45,765 bases of DNA from Rhodopirellula bahusiensis (GCF_002727185.1 NZ_NIZW01000041.1:1-45765), one strand, 5' to 3'. Counted from the stretch's first letter, positions 1 through 8,943 are shown. The notes: generated from the letters alone by a model not told the origin. Numbers and translations: made by a program.

Positions 1-140
1 TCGACCCGCCGCTTGTGGCCCAGGTCCAACGATTGAAACTCCTGCCGTACCCATTCGACCACCATCCGTGCAACCTCCGTGCGATGAAAATTCAATTCGG
101 AAAATCTTCGCACGGACGCGGCAAAAGGCAAGGAAAAGTT

Positions 141-165
141 GTGGGGTATAAAAAGGCTTCTAGCC
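141..165. repeat. Partial end of the MITE/palindrome repeat family
   Basis: The sequence GTGGGGTATAAAAAGG followed by CTTCTAGCC matches the right end of the 192-bp element at 558-749 plus its palindromic target. The sequence to the left does not match the element's interior, so this is a decayed or truncated end. The rest of 1-546 holds other short repeats (a GCTTACGCTCGG unit near 190 and hairpins near 294-396) and no gene I can support. Confidence 0.5.
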
Positions 166-293
166 TGTCGATCGGCTGCTGGGAACTGGAGCTTACGCTC
201 GGTGGCTAAGAGGTTGGTTGCGGAAGGGGGCGGGTTGTGGCGGAGGCCCTCAGCCTTTCCCTGTCGCATGTGAGGTCGTGTAGTTTTGCTTTG

Positions 294-396
294 CCCTCCC
301 TTTGGGAGGGTCGGACCGCTTCGGGCCGGGGAGGGTTACTCGCTGGATCCAATGCTGAGTCCTCCCCTCGCTTCGCTCGACCCTCCAAGGGGAGGG
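294..396. repeat. G/C-rich hairpin pair in the left spacer
   Basis: Two small hairpins are visible: CCCTCCC-TTT-GGGAGGG at 294-310, and a related CCCTCC/GGAGGG pair near 380-395. Similar GAGGGT-containing sequence recurs at about 2247-2312. Open reading frames across this stretch follow the repeats and look non-coding. Confidence 0.5.
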
Positions 397-546
397 TGAT
401 GACAAAGGCTTTGCAAAATAACAACTTGAAAACTGCACAACCTCGTCAGAGAGGGAACGTGATGAATTGGGGCTTGCTTACGCTGCGGGTTGAGATTTGC
501 AGCGACGAAGAGGCCTTCGTCGCCTATAGGTTGTGCGGGGGTGACA

Positions 547-760
547 GGCTGGAAGCCTTTTTGTACCCCACATCTTTTGAGAGCCGCTTGCGTTGGGAAT
601 ACAAGCGGTTTAAGACCAAACATCCCTTGCCGAGGAATCATTAGTGTTTGATTAGCGGCGATTAGTGTTCCCTTGACCGCTCTGGTGGAACACTAATCCA
701 CTCTGATCGGACACTAATCTTTGGTGTTTCGAGATGTGGGGTATAAAAAGGCTGGAAGCC
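547..760 (+). mobile_element. MITE-like element, copy 1, with 11-bp target duplication
   Basis: A 192-bp core at 558-749 starts TTTTTGTACCCCACATCT and ends with its near-perfect inverse, giving terminal inverted repeats of about 18 bp. The core is flanked on both sides by GGCTGGAAGCC (547-557 and 750-760), an apparent target-site duplication. The outer sequence reconstructs the palindromic repeat family seen elsewhere (for example 23511-23535), so the element appears to have inserted into such a repeat. Inside are two ATTAGTG and two CACTAAT heptamers at 640, 661, 691 and 712. No coding sequence is present. The right flank abuts the stop codon of the sugar dehydrogenase gene. Confidence 0.75.
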
Positions 761-767
761 TATCCCA

Positions 768-2093
768 CTAGGCTTTGAGGACTTTGGTTTGTTGTTCGGG
801 GGGCAGTTTGGCAGTGGCGTTGCGGGTGTCGACGATGAATTTGGACCACTGGGCGAGTTCGTGAATGTCGAGGCAATCGTGCCAGGTGGAAATCAGGACC
901 AGGTCGTAGTTTTGGATCGTTGCTTGATCCCAGGCGACGCTGGGTTTGCCGGCCCAGTGTGAGTGTTCTCGTGATGGGCGAATGACGGGGACATACGGAT
1001 CGTGGTAGTCGACCTCGGCACCCTGCGAGGTCAGGCGATCCAATAGTTCGTAGGAGGGTGATTCTCGGTCGTCGTCAACGTTGGGTTTGTAGGCCAGGCC
1101 AACCAGTAGCACCTTGCTACCGTTGAGGGCTTTTTTGTGTTGGTTCAACGCATCAGCACAGCGGCGAACGATGTGCGTGGGCATCGCTCGGTTGATCTCA
1201 CCAGCCAGCTCAATGAACCGAGTGTGAACGCCGAATTCGCGGGCTTTCCAAGTCAAGTAGAAAGGGTCGATTGGGATGCAGTGACCACCGAGGCCGGGGC
1301 CAGGATAAAAGGCTTTGAAGCCGAAGGGTTTGGTGCTGGCGGCTTGGATGACTTCCCAAATGTCGATGCCCATTTGGTCGGCGACAAGTTTTAATTCGTT
1401 GACCAATCCGATGTTGACGCTGCGGTAAATGTTTTCGAGCAGTTTGGTCAATTCGGCAACTTGTGTGCTGCTGACCGGGACGACTTGATCGAAAACGCTG
1501 CCGTAGAGGGCTTCGCCTGCCTTCAGGCACGCTGGCGTGTGACCGCCGACGACTTTGGGGATGTTGGTGGCGGCGAACTCGGGGTTGCCGGGGTCTTCTC
1601 GTTCGGGCGAGTAGACGACGTGCACGTCGGTGCCGACGGTCAGTCCGGCGGCTTCAATGCGAGTGACCAGTTCTTCGGCGGTGGTGCCAGGGTAAGTCGT
1701 GCTTTCGAGGCTGATCGTTTGCCCTGCACGCAGATGCGGCAGGATCGATTCGATGGTTCCTACAACGTAGGAGAGATCGGGTTCGAAGTGTTCGTCCAGC
1801 GGCGTGGGGACGCAGAGGATGATCGCATCGATTTCACGGATTTGGCTGAAGTCTGTTGTGGCGGCGAGGTTGCCGGATTGAATCGCTGTGGCAATGGAGT
1901 CCGCAGCGATGTGTTTGATGTAGCTGGTGCCAGCGTTGATGGCGGAGGTCTTCTTGTCATCGATGTCGAATCCAACGGTCTTGAAACCGCCGCCAGCATA
2001 GGCCAGTGCGAGGGGAAGACCGACATAGCCGAGTCCGATCACGCCTATGGTGGCGCTGTGATCTTGGATCCGCGAAGTGAACTCGGATGGCAT
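768..2093 (-). CDS. UDP-N-acetyl-sugar 6-dehydrogenase (WbpA/WecC family)
   Basis: This 441-aa cytoplasmic enzyme should oxidise C6 of a UDP-N-acetylhexosamine to the uronic acid using NAD+, supplying precursors for surface polysaccharide. The N-terminal Rossmann fold shows GVIGLGYVGLPLALAYA (residues 17-33). The catalytic cysteine is C272 in GGHCIPIDP, and the SPEREDPGN segment (residues 162-170) is typical of the WbpA/WecC group rather than UDP-glucose dehydrogenases. Length is normal for the family. The ATG start at 2093 begins just before the conserved nucleotide-binding region. Two inverted MITE copies bracket the gene, and its TAG stop touches a palindromic repeat. With gmd and the fucose synthase downstream it forms a nucleotide-sugar cluster, although repeats separate the genes. 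Whether the substrate is UDP-GlcNAc or UDP-ManNAc cannot be settled from motifs. Confidence 0.9.
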   Translation of the reverse strand: MPSEFTSRIQDHSATIGVIGLGYVGLPLALAYAGGGFKTVGFDIDDKKTSAINAGTSYIKHIAADSIATAIQSGNLAATTDFSQIREIDAIILCVPTPLDEHFEPDLSYVVGTIESILPHLRAGQTISLESTTYPGTTAEELVTRIEAAGLTVGTDVHVVYSPEREDPGNPEFAATNIPKVVGGHTPACLKAGEALYGSVFDQVVPVSSTQVAELTKLLENIYRSVNIGLVNELKLVADQMGIDIWEVIQAASTKPFGFKAFYPGPGLGGHCIPIDPFYLTWKAREFGVHTRFIELAGEINRAMPTHIVRRCADALNQHKKALNGSKVLLVGLAYKPNVDDDRESPSYELLDRLTSQGAEVDYHDPYVPVIRPSREHSHWAGKPSVAWDQATIQNYDLVLISTWHDCLDIHELAQWSKFIVDTRNATAKLPPEQQTKVLKA

Positions 2094-2713
2094 GAAGGTA
2101 ATGAGGTGTCGGCTTCGGGGGGAGAGAGGAAGTGGGATAGGCTTCTGGGCTGTGCGTGAAGGTCAAAGGGACTCAGGATGGTGTTCCGAGGCCTTCACTC
2201 CGAAGATGTCGTGCGGTGTTGAAGTGCCGTGCTCGCAAGGTTGAAATCACCCTCCTGAACGCAGTTGGGGAGGGTCGGAATGCGAGCGTTCAGCGAGAAT
2301 TCGGGGGAGGGTAATGCGCGCCGTTTCCCATGCTCGGCCCTCACCCTCGCGTACGCCTGAACGGCGTCGCTCGACCTCTCCCCAAACTTCGTTTCGGGAG
2401 AGGTGCACGATGTTGGATGGCCGAATCTGACTACGGGGCGGGCCTTGCTTACGCGGCGGGTTGTGATGAGGGTGGCTGCCAGGGAACCGGAGCTAACGCT
2501 CGGCGGCTGATAGGCTCGGTTGTGGATGGCCGAATCTGGCGAGTCCGGCTACGGGGTGGGCCTTGCTTACGCGGCGCGTTGTGATGAGGGGGGCCGCCAG
2601 GGAACCGGAGCTAACGCTCGGCAGCTGATAGGTTCGGTGGGGTGTAGGTGAGCGACGAAGGGGGCTTCGTCGCCTACAGGTGACATGGGGAACAGGTGAT
2701 ATGGGGGATGACA
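2094..2713. repeat. Repeat-filled spacer, no gene seen
   Basis: The spacer holds a palindromic repeat copy at about 2132-2154 (GTGGGATAGGCTTC...), G/C-rich GAGGGT hairpin sequence near 2247-2312, and two tandem-like copies of a unit containing CTTGCTTACGCGGCG and GCTAACGCTCGG (about 2440-2515 and 2560-2635). Related units recur at 473, 4054, 4206 and 5335. Short frames in this stretch are repeat-driven and were not called as genes. Confidence 0.6.
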
Positions 2714-2927
2714 GGCCACAAGCCTTTTTATACCCCACATCTCGAAACACCAAAGATTAGTGTCCGATCAGAGTGGATTAGTGTTCCACCAGAGCGGTCA
2801 AGGGAACACTAATCGCCGCTAATCAAACACTAATGATTCCTCGGCAAGGGATGTTTAGCCTTAAATCGCTTGTATTCCCAACGCAAGCGGCTCCCAAAAG
2901 ATGTGGGGTACAAAAAGGCCACAAGCC
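2714..2927 (-). mobile_element. MITE-like element, copy 2, inverted, with 11-bp target duplication
   Basis: The core 2725-2916 is the reverse complement of the core at 558-749 with about four mismatches in 192 bp. Its flanking direct repeats are GGCCACAAGCC (2714-2724 and 2917-2927). This differs in the centre from the duplication around copy 1, which argues for two independent insertions into members of the same palindrome family. The dyad-arranged ATTAGTG/CACTAAT heptamers are conserved. The element lies just downstream of the gmd stop codon. Confidence 0.75.
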
Positions 2928-2943
2928 TATCCCATATTTGGTG

Positions 2944-3954
2944 CTATGAGAGTGACTTTTGGGCTAACTCGGTTTTGGCGAGTTCGAGGTCGTGTTCGAC
3001 CATCAGCTCAGCCAATTGTTTGCAGCTGGTTTCTGGTTCCCAGCCGAGTTTGGTTTTGGCTTTGGAGTAGTCGCCCAGTAGCAGGTCGACTTCGGTGGGG
3101 CGGAAGTATCGAGGATCGATCTCGACGTACTTGTTCCAATCCAGGCCCAAGGCTTCGAAGGTGTAGTCGAGGAACTGGCGAATGGTTTGAGTTTCGCCGG
3201 TGGCTAGGACAAAATCATCGGGCTCGTCGTGCTGGAGGATTCGCCACATGCCTTCGACATAGTCTTTGGCATAGCCCCAGTCTCGTTTGGCGTCGAGGTT
3301 GCCGAGATAGAGTTTGTCTTGCAGCCCGAGCTTGATCCGTGTGGCGGCACGAGTGATTTTGCGAGTCACAAACGTTTTGCCGCGGCGTGGGGACTCATGG
3401 TTGAAGAGAATGCCGTTGCTGGCGAACAAGTTATAGGCGTGCCGGTAATTCACCGTTTGGTGGAAGGCGTAAACCTTGGCACAGGCATAAGGACTTTGCG
3501 GTTGAAACGGTGTCGTTTCGGTCTGCGGTGTTTCGATCACGTCGCCGAACATTTCACTGCTGCTGGCTTGGTAGACGCGAGTCGGTTTTTGCTTGTTGAG
3601 TTGGCGAGCGGCTTCGAGAACGTTTAGCGAGCCAAGGCCAACGGTTTGTACCGTGTAAACAGGCGAGTCGAATGAAACCCGCACGTGTGACTGGGCACCG
3701 AGGTTGTAGATCTCGTCGGGTTGGATGTCCAAGACGAGGTTGGTCATGTTTTGACCGTCGGTCAGATCGCCATAGTGCAAGTGCAGGTTGGAAGACTCAT
3801 GCGGGTCTTTGTAGACGTGATCAATCCGGTCGGTATTGAAAGTGCTGCTTCGACGAACGATCCCGTGGACCTGATAGCCCTTTTCCAGCAGCAAGTCGGT
3901 GAGGTAGGAGCCGTCTTGGCCCGTGATGCCGGTGATGAGTGCGGTTTTGGTCAT
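2944..3954 (-). CDS. gmd: GDP-mannose 4,6-dehydratase
   Basis: This enzyme converts GDP-D-mannose to GDP-4-keto-6-deoxymannose, the first step to GDP-L-fucose and related deoxysugars. The 336-aa protein is an extended short-chain dehydrogenase. The NADP-binding [20 protein letters not shown] is at residues 7-26, followed by the [13 protein letters not shown] segment typical of Gmd. The SSSEMFG serine/glutamate cluster is near residue 131, and the catalytic YxxxK pair is Y156/K160. The length is slightly short of typical Gmd proteins but complete. It lies upstream of a MITE and downstream of the fucose synthase gene, which supplies the next step. A 34-nt sequence (3967-4000) upstream of its ATG is nearly identical to one upstream of the synthase gene. 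Confidence 0.95.
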   Translation of the reverse strand: MTKTALITGITGQDGSYLTDLLLEKGYQVHGIVRRSSTFNTDRIDHVYKDPHESSNLHLHYGDLTDGQNMTNLVLDIQPDEIYNLGAQSHVRVSFDSPVYTVQTVGLGSLNVLEAARQLNKQKPTRVYQASSSEMFGDVIETPQTETTPFQPQSPYACAKVYAFHQTVNYRHAYNLFASNGILFNHESPRRGKTFVTRKITRAATRIKLGLQDKLYLGNLDAKRDWGYAKDYVEGMWRILQHDEPDDFVLATGETQTIRQFLDYTFEALGLDWNKYVEIDPRYFRPTEVDLLLGDYSKAKTKLGWEPETSCKQLAELMVEHDLELAKTELAQKSLS

Positions 3955-3966
3955 GGTAGGAAAAGA

Positions 3967-4000
3967 GTGGGAAAGGGACGCAGGGGCTCAGGGCCACAGG
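3967..4000 (-). repeat. 34-nt leader repeat upstream of gmd (copy 1)
   Basis: This sequence ends 12 nt before the gmd start codon and matches 5215-5248 at 33 of 34 positions. That copy lies 9 nt before the GDP-fucose synthase start. The conserved piece reads GTGGGAAAGGG and then CAGGGGCTCAGGGCCACAGG on the plus strand. It could be a shared leader or operator, or simply a genomic repeat. The rest of 4001-4260 contains GAATTCTGGCGAAT and CTTGCTTACGCGGCG repeat units and no recognisable gene. Confidence 0.55.
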
Positions 4001-4260
4001 TTCAGGGTTTTCCGAATTCTGGCGAATGCGGGTACGGAGTGTGAGGGGATGCCTTGCTTACGCGGCGGCTTATGAAGGATGGACGCCTTGCTTGCCGGCT
4101 TGTCGTTTGAGTTGCCTACGGCGTTTTCACGGTGTGGGATGGGCACTCTTGCCCGTCGAAGTTTTAGAAGTCGGCCGAGAGTGGCCAACCTAGAGCAAAT
4201 TCGACAAGCCTTGCTTACGCGGCGGGTTATGACAGCGGGTGGTGATTGGTGACGTAGAGG

Positions 4261-5205
4261 CTAGACCGAGCGGACTTCGCCGGATTGGGCTCGTTGTCGA
4301 TAGTCGGCGACGGTTTGGGTGAGGCCATCGTCCAGGCTGATGGTTGGTTGCCAACCGGTGGACCGGATTCGGCTGATGTCGGTGCATTTAACGGGGGTCC
4401 CGTCTGGTTTGCTGGCGTCTTGGACGATTTGTCCTTTGAAGCCCGTTGCCTCTGCAATCTTTTTGGCAAGATCGGCGATTGTGAGGTCGACTCCCGTTCC
4501 GACGTTGACCCAGTTTGGAGGGTTTTCAAGCTTGAGCAGGTGTTCCACGGCGGCGGCCAAGTCATCGACGTGCAGGAATTCACGTCTTGGTTTACCGCTG
4601 CCCCAAACGGTGACTGAGTCGGCGTTCTCTTTCGCTGCGGCGTCGAAGCGGCGAATGAGGCCCGGAATCACGTGTGAGTTGTCGGGGTGGTAGTTGTCGC
4701 CTGGGCCATAAAGGTTTGTAGGCATCGCACTATGGAAGAGTGCGCCGTGCTGTTGTCGGTAGTACTGGCAAAGCTTTAGCCCCATGATTTTTGCCAGGGC
4801 ATATCCCTCGTTGGTTTCTTCAAGCGGGCTGGTCAGTAGAGCGTCTTCTTGGATCGGCTGAGGAGCCATCCGCGGGTAGATGCAGGTGCTACCTAAAAAC
4901 AAGAACCGTGAGACACCCGTTTGGTACGCCGCGTGGATGGCGTTGGCCGCCATCATGGTGTTGTCGTAGGCGAAATCGGCCGGGTAGGTCGCGTTAGCGT
5001 GAATCCCACCGACTTTGGCTGCCGCAAAGACAACAGTGTCGGGGCGTTCCGATTCGAAGAACTCGTTGACAGCAGCTTGGTTGCAAAGATCGAGCTCGGT
5101 CCGAGTCCGAGTGATGATTTGCAGATCATCGCGGTCGGCAAATCGGCGAAGGATGGCCGATCCGACCATGCCTCGGTGTCCAGCAACGAAGATCTTCTGG
5201 GGCAT
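4261..5205 (-). CDS. fcl: GDP-L-fucose synthase
   Basis: This bifunctional epimerase-reductase turns GDP-4-keto-6-deoxymannose into GDP-L-fucose with NADPH. The 314-aa protein begins with [17 protein letters not shown] (residues 6-22), the characteristic dinucleotide-binding motif. The catalytic set expected for this family is visible: S106/T107/C108 in [17 protein letters not shown], and Y135/K139 in the YALAK motif. The [13 protein letters not shown] segment is also typical. Its partner gmd lies about 300 bp downstream on the same strand, with repeats between them. Family assignment is firm; the end use (O-antigen-like polymer or glycosylation) is not visible here. Confidence 0.95.
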   Translation of the reverse strand: MPQKIFVAGHRGMVGSAILRRFADRDDLQIITRTRTELDLCNQAAVNEFFESERPDTVVFAAAKVGGIHANATYPADFAYDNTMMAANAIHAAYQTGVSRFLFLGSTCIYPRMAPQPIQEDALLTSPLEETNEGYALAKIMGLKLCQYYRQQHGALFHSAMPTNLYGPGDNYHPDNSHVIPGLIRRFDAAAKENADSVTVWGSGKPRREFLHVDDLAAAVEHLLKLENPPNWVNVGTGVDLTIADLAKKIAEATGFKGQIVQDASKPDGTPVKCTDISRIRSTGWQPTISLDDGLTQTVADYRQRAQSGEVRSV

Positions 5206-5214
5206 TGTTGGGAA

Positions 5215-5248
5215 GTGGGAAAGGGCCGCAGGGGCTCAGGGCCACAGG
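5215..5248 (-). repeat. 34-nt leader repeat upstream of fcl (copy 2)
   Basis: This is the near-identical partner of 3967-4000, ending 9 nt before the fcl start codon. The remaining spacer to 5907 contains a GCCAGGTGAGACCTGGCC palindrome at about 5300-5317 and a CTTGCTGACGCGGCG unit at about 5336. No gene in it is convincing. Confidence 0.55.
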
Positions 5249-5907
5249 CGGATGCTTTGGGGGACGGCTCGCTTCCTGGCGGAAGCATCGGTTGGGGTGC
5301 CAGGTGAGACCTGGCCTACGGGAGGCTTGGACGGCCTTGCTGACGCGGCGGGTTATGACTGGTGCCGGTCGTTTCGACCAGGAAATCGTTTGGTCAGCGC
5401 GGACTTCGTCCACTTGGGTGACACTTGTTTCATTGTCACCGCCGGCGGACCGGAAAGTTCAGCCAGAGTGAATTCGTCGCCTAATCGGACTTTCCACATC
5501 TGGATGATTGTTAAGTGCTCAAAGTCGCGGCATCGGGTGCGACCTGGTGGGGCTGCACGTATTGCACGACTTCAAGGTATCTGGTTCAGGTCCATTCTAG
5601 CTTCCTGAACCAATTCCGCTTCCCCCTCCGCAACTTTTGATCGCCCCCGTTGGGGCACCCGAGCTGCGGTGTGAAAAGCTACTCAATCCATAGCACGCTG
5701 AGCGGGCGGAGGAGCAACTTCCCGGGGATGCCGTGAAGATTAGTTGGTGTCATGGATTGTGAATCGGCGAACTCGCCAGTGCTGGCGTAATCGGATTCAT
5801 TTTCTGTTAAGCTCTCGCTACAACCCACACCTCGCTCGTTTTCGGCTGTCACAAAGTGCACCGCCGTCTGATATTTTCGTCCCGATTCGACCGGTTCGCC
5901 GCCCCCC

Positions 5908-6753
5908 ATGCCGATTCAAGTCACTTGTCCAAATTGTCTGAAACGGTTCCAAGTCAGCGACAAGTTTGCTGGGAAGCAGGGGCCCTGCCCGGCCTGCAAA
6001 AAGACGATTCGGGTCCCCGACGCTTCCGAAGCCGTCACGATCCACGCGCCCGAAGACGATGGGCCGAAGGATTCAAAGGGACAGAGCGTCCTCAAGCCGA
6101 TCACTCGGACAGACCGAGATTTCACGCGGCGGCACCTCTACATCGCAGCAGGCGTTGTCATTGGGATGCTCTTTCTGGCTCTCGGGTTCCGCTTTGCGAT
6201 GGGTGGGGCTCCGCTATGGGCTCAGATTATCGGGATTCTATTGCTTGCGCCGCCCGTGGTGCGAACAGGGTACAGCTTCGTTCACGACGCTGAATTGGAA
6301 CCCTACGCTGGGGTTGAGCTTCGCAACCGAGTCCTGATCTGCTCGGCGATTTACACAGCGATTTGGCTGGTCTACGCGTTCGTTCCTGCGTACGTGTTGG
6401 AATTGGACCATGCCAGCGAGATGTCTTGGACGACGGCCGGGATCGTGTTTTCCGTCATGATCCTGATCGGGGCGGCGGTTTCGGTGGGGGCGTTTGAGCT
6501 GGAGTTCATCAACGGGCTGGCTCAATCCGGTTTGTACTTCGTCACCGTGATTTTGCTGGCTCTGGTCGCAGGTGTTTCGCTCGCGGGGCAACCGGGAGCA
6601 CGCCGTGAGCTGGATCCGGATTGGGAAGACGAGGAGTTCGTCGACGATCTCGTGCAATTGTCTTTCCCGGTGGAGGTTACCAGGGCGACTGAATCAACAT
6701 TTCTCGATCGAGCCAGGCAAATGAATGGCACGGTTCAGGATTTGTCCGTTTGA
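5908..6753 (+). CDS. Zinc-ribbon integral membrane protein, function unknown
   Basis: The 281-aa protein starts with a planctomycete-style zinc ribbon, CPNC at residues 8-11 and CPAC at residues 28-31, ending KTIRVPD. A linker of about 35 residues follows. Then come about five or six hydrophobic segments, including LYIAAGVVIGMLFLALGF, LWAQIIGILLLAPPVV, a segment around IYTAIWLVYAFVPAYVL, and a C-terminal VTVILLALVAGVSLAG. The tail of about 50 residues is acidic and likely cytoplasmic. No catalytic motif is evident. The stop codon overlaps the TTG start of the HD hydrolase gene, suggesting translational coupling. Proteins of this plan are frequent in planctomycetes, but I cannot name a function. 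Confidence 0.8.
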   Translation: MPIQVTCPNCLKRFQVSDKFAGKQGPCPACKKTIRVPDASEAVTIHAPEDDGPKDSKGQSVLKPITRTDRDFTRRHLYIAAGVVIGMLFLALGFRFAMGGAPLWAQIIGILLLAPPVVRTGYSFVHDAELEPYAGVELRNRVLICSAIYTAIWLVYAFVPAYVLELDHASEMSWTTAGIVFSVMILIGAAVSVGAFELEFINGLAQSGLYFVTVILLALVAGVSLAGQPGARRELDPDWEDEEFVDDLVQLSFPVEVTRATESTFLDRARQMNGTVQDLSV

Positions 6754-8165
6754 GCGACCGCGAATCTGTGTGTGTTCCTGAAGTGCATTTGATGGATCGC
6801 GGGCCGTCACGGTTGCGGATTCCGCCGGCGATCGATGTCCCCGTCTCGGCTCGTGTTCAGCGATTGATTGACACCTCTCCAATGAGGCGGCTGGCGTCGA
6901 TCAGTCAGCTCGGGTTGGTGTCCATGGTTTATCCGGGAGCGATGCACAGCCGATTGGAGCATTCGCTTGGCGTCTATGCCTGGGCATTACGAGTCTTGAA
7001 TCAGGTCGGCGAGCCGAGCCTAGCGAATCAAAGCCCAGCAACCCAAGACGCTGATGACGTTCGTGCATCAGAAGCCTTCATTGTCGCGTCTTTGGTGCAC
7101 GATGCTGGTCACTGGCCGTTTTGCCATCCCATCGAAGACATGGGCCAGTCCGGTATGCCGCGACACGAGGAACGTGTCGAAGCGATGTTGCGGTCCGGGC
7201 CGCTCGCCGATGCACTGCTGGCGGATTGGTCGTGCACCGCCGACGACGTCATGGCGATCCTGTGTCCGAAAAAGATTGATCAGTATCCAGCGGCAACTCC
7301 GTCGGAGCACATCGCGTTTTATGCGAGCTGCCTGAGTGGGCCAATCGATGTCGACAAATTGGATTACTTGCAACGTGACAGTCTGCATGCGGGGGTTCCG
7401 TACGGTCGAAACTTTGATCCGATGCGAATCATCGCTTCGTTGGTCCGGCATCCGGATCGGCCGAAGCTAGCCATTCACGAAAAAGGACGTACTGCGGCGG
7501 AGATGATGGTCTTCGGTCGCTATGTGATGTTCAGCGAAGTCTACTGGCATCACACGGTTCGGTCCGCCACCGCGATGTTGCAGCGAGCCGTTCACGAGTT
7601 GCAGCAAACTGTCGACGGCCAGAAAGCCGACATCACCGAGTGGATAGATCTAAGCGAGTCAGCTTGGGTCAGTCGGTTTGTTGACGCTGCGGATCAGCGT
7701 GGTGGACCGGTGAAGAGTTTGGCGGATGGGTTGTTCGGGCCGACTCGGAAGTTGCTTAAGCGAGCGGCGGAGTTCAACGTTGAGTCCGGCGAAGACATGC
7801 ACCAGATTCTGGCGAGGCGTCCGTATTGGTGGCTCGCGTCTTGTTCGCAACCATTGGCCGATTCTATCAGCGATGCGATTGGAAAGCCCGTTGAGCCGGA
7901 GTTGGTGCTGATTGATGCGCCTCCGGTCAAGCTGGAGGTCGACATCAACATCGACATCGTGCTTCGGTCGGGCGAGGTCGCGACGCTGGGGGATGTCTCG
8001 CCGGTTGCGTCGGTGTTGGCCAACCGGCAGTTCGACAATCATGTCAAACGCGTTCGCGTCTTTGTGCCGGAGTGGGTTCGAGATTGCCTGGCTGATTTGC
8101 CTGGCGATTCGATGAGAAGATGGCTGACCGCGGCGGTTGCTGAAACAGAGAAACAGTGGGCGTGA
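6750..8165 (+). CDS. HD-domain phosphohydrolase, SAMHD1/YwfO-like
   Basis: The 471-aa protein carries the HD metal-binding set expected of dNTP triphosphohydrolase relatives. RLASISQLGLVSMVYPGA is followed by HSRLEHSLGVY (H66, H71). LVHDAGHWPFCH supplies H117/D118 and H121, and DVDKLDYLQRD matches the SAMHD1 segment containing a metal or active-site aspartate. This resemblance suggests dNTP or related nucleotide hydrolysis; the substrate is inferred only. Translation may start at TTG 6750, overlapping the previous stop in a TTGA arrangement, or at ATG 6792, which loses no conserved residue. The gene is followed after a short gap by nagB. Confidence 0.85.
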   Translation: MSDRESVCVPEVHLMDRGPSRLRIPPAIDVPVSARVQRLIDTSPMRRLASISQLGLVSMVYPGAMHSRLEHSLGVYAWALRVLNQVGEPSLANQSPATQDADDVRASEAFIVASLVHDAGHWPFCHPIEDMGQSGMPRHEERVEAMLRSGPLADALLADWSCTADDVMAILCPKKIDQYPAATPSEHIAFYASCLSGPIDVDKLDYLQRDSLHAGVPYGRNFDPMRIIASLVRHPDRPKLAIHEKGRTAAEMMVFGRYVMFSEVYWHHTVRSATAMLQRAVHELQQTVDGQKADITEWIDLSESAWVSRFVDAADQRGGPVKSLADGLFGPTRKLLKRAAEFNVESGEDMHQILARRPYWWLASCSQPLADSISDAIGKPVEPELVLIDAPPVKLEVDINIDIVLRSGEVATLGDVSPVASVLANRQFDNHVKRVRVFVPEWVRDCLADLPGDSMRRWLTAAVAETEKQWA

Positions 8166-8202
8166 CTCTGGGATCCTTTTTGAGCGGGTGGGCGGAATCA
8201 AC

Positions 8203-8943
8203 GTGATTGAGTTAGAGATTGTTGCCGACCACGAATCGGCCTCCGCACGATTGGCGGGTTGCATCGTCGAGCAGGTTCGTCGCGAACCGGCAAGTGTTCT
8301 TGGCCTGGCCACGGGTGGAACTCCCGAACGAACGTATGAGCTTTTGGTTGAGAAGGTGCGAGCCGGTCACCTGTCGTTTTCGCAGGCCACCACGTTCAAC
8401 TTGGACGAATACGTTGGGTTGCCGCCCGCTCATCCACAAAGCTATCACGCGTACATGCGATCTCGTTTGTTCGGTGAGACCGACTTTGATCCAAAGCGCA
8501 CCCATCTGCCCGATGGAACGGCGGATGATCTGGCGAAAGCGGGAGAGCAATACGAGGCATTGATCACCGAAGCGGGCGGCATCGATTTGCAATTGCTTGG
8601 TTTGGGTGCGAACGGGCACATCGGGTTTAACGAGCCCGGTGCGACGGAAGACAGTCGCACGCGAGTGGTGGATTTGACGGAAGAAACCATCGCCGCGAAT
8701 GCACGGTTTTTTGAAGCACCCGAGGACGTTCCGCGGCGGGCACTCACGATGGGAATCGCGACCATTTTGGAAGCTCGTGAGATTGTTTTGATCGCGACGG
8801 GCGAGTCGAAAGCGGAAGCGGTCGAGCGAGCCGTTCGCGGCCCGGTTACTTCGCAGATGCCGGCGTCGTTTCTTCAGCAGCATTCAAGCGTCACGTTTGT
8901 GTTGGACGAAGCCGCGGCAAGCTTGTTGGGTTCGCGGGCATGA
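8203..8943 (+). CDS. nagB: Glucosamine-6-phosphate deaminase
   Basis: The enzyme converts glucosamine 6-phosphate to fructose 6-phosphate and ammonia, linking amino-sugar catabolism to glycolysis. Motifs match NagB: GLATGGTPERTY near the N-terminus for phosphate binding, TFNLDEYVGLPPAHPQSYH carrying the catalytic aspartate, and LGLGANGHIGFNEPG with the catalytic histidine. I chose GTG 8203 (246 aa). It gives the usual family length and follows a G-rich ribosome-binding sequence, whereas the in-frame ATG at 8137 lies inside the upstream gene and adds non-conserved residues. The stop overlaps the next start as ATGA. Some 6-phosphogluconolactonases are related, but the LDEY and GHIGFNEP motifs favour NagB. 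Confidence 0.92.
   Translation: MIELEIVADHESASARLAGCIVEQVRREPASVLGLATGGTPERTYELLVEKVRAGHLSFSQATTFNLDEYVGLPPAHPQSYHAYMRSRLFGETDFDPKRTHLPDGTADDLAKAGEQYEALITEAGGIDLQLLGLGANGHIGFNEPGATEDSRTRVVDLTEETIAANARFFEAPEDVPRRALTMGIATILEAREIVLIATGESKAEAVERAVRGPVTSQMPASFLQQHSSVTFVLDEAAASLLGSRA

Noticed and set aside
141..155. GTATAAAAAGG resembling a TATA-box promoter, repeated at 741 and 2903-2919
   Set aside because: It is the terminal inverted repeat of the MITE family, so recurrence is explained by transposition.
237..644. A 135-aa frame in the left spacer
   Set aside because: It runs through G/C-rich hairpins, CTTGCTTACG repeats and into the MITE; its sequence follows repeat units, not a protein family.
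640..718. Regularly spaced heptamers considered as a CRISPR array
   Set aside because: Units are 7 bp, half are inverted, spacers are 14-23 bp and identical between copies, and no cas genes are present.
1461..2159. A 232-aa open frame antisense to the UDP-sugar dehydrogenase
   Set aside because: Glycine/valine/aspartate-rich shadow translation with no domain.
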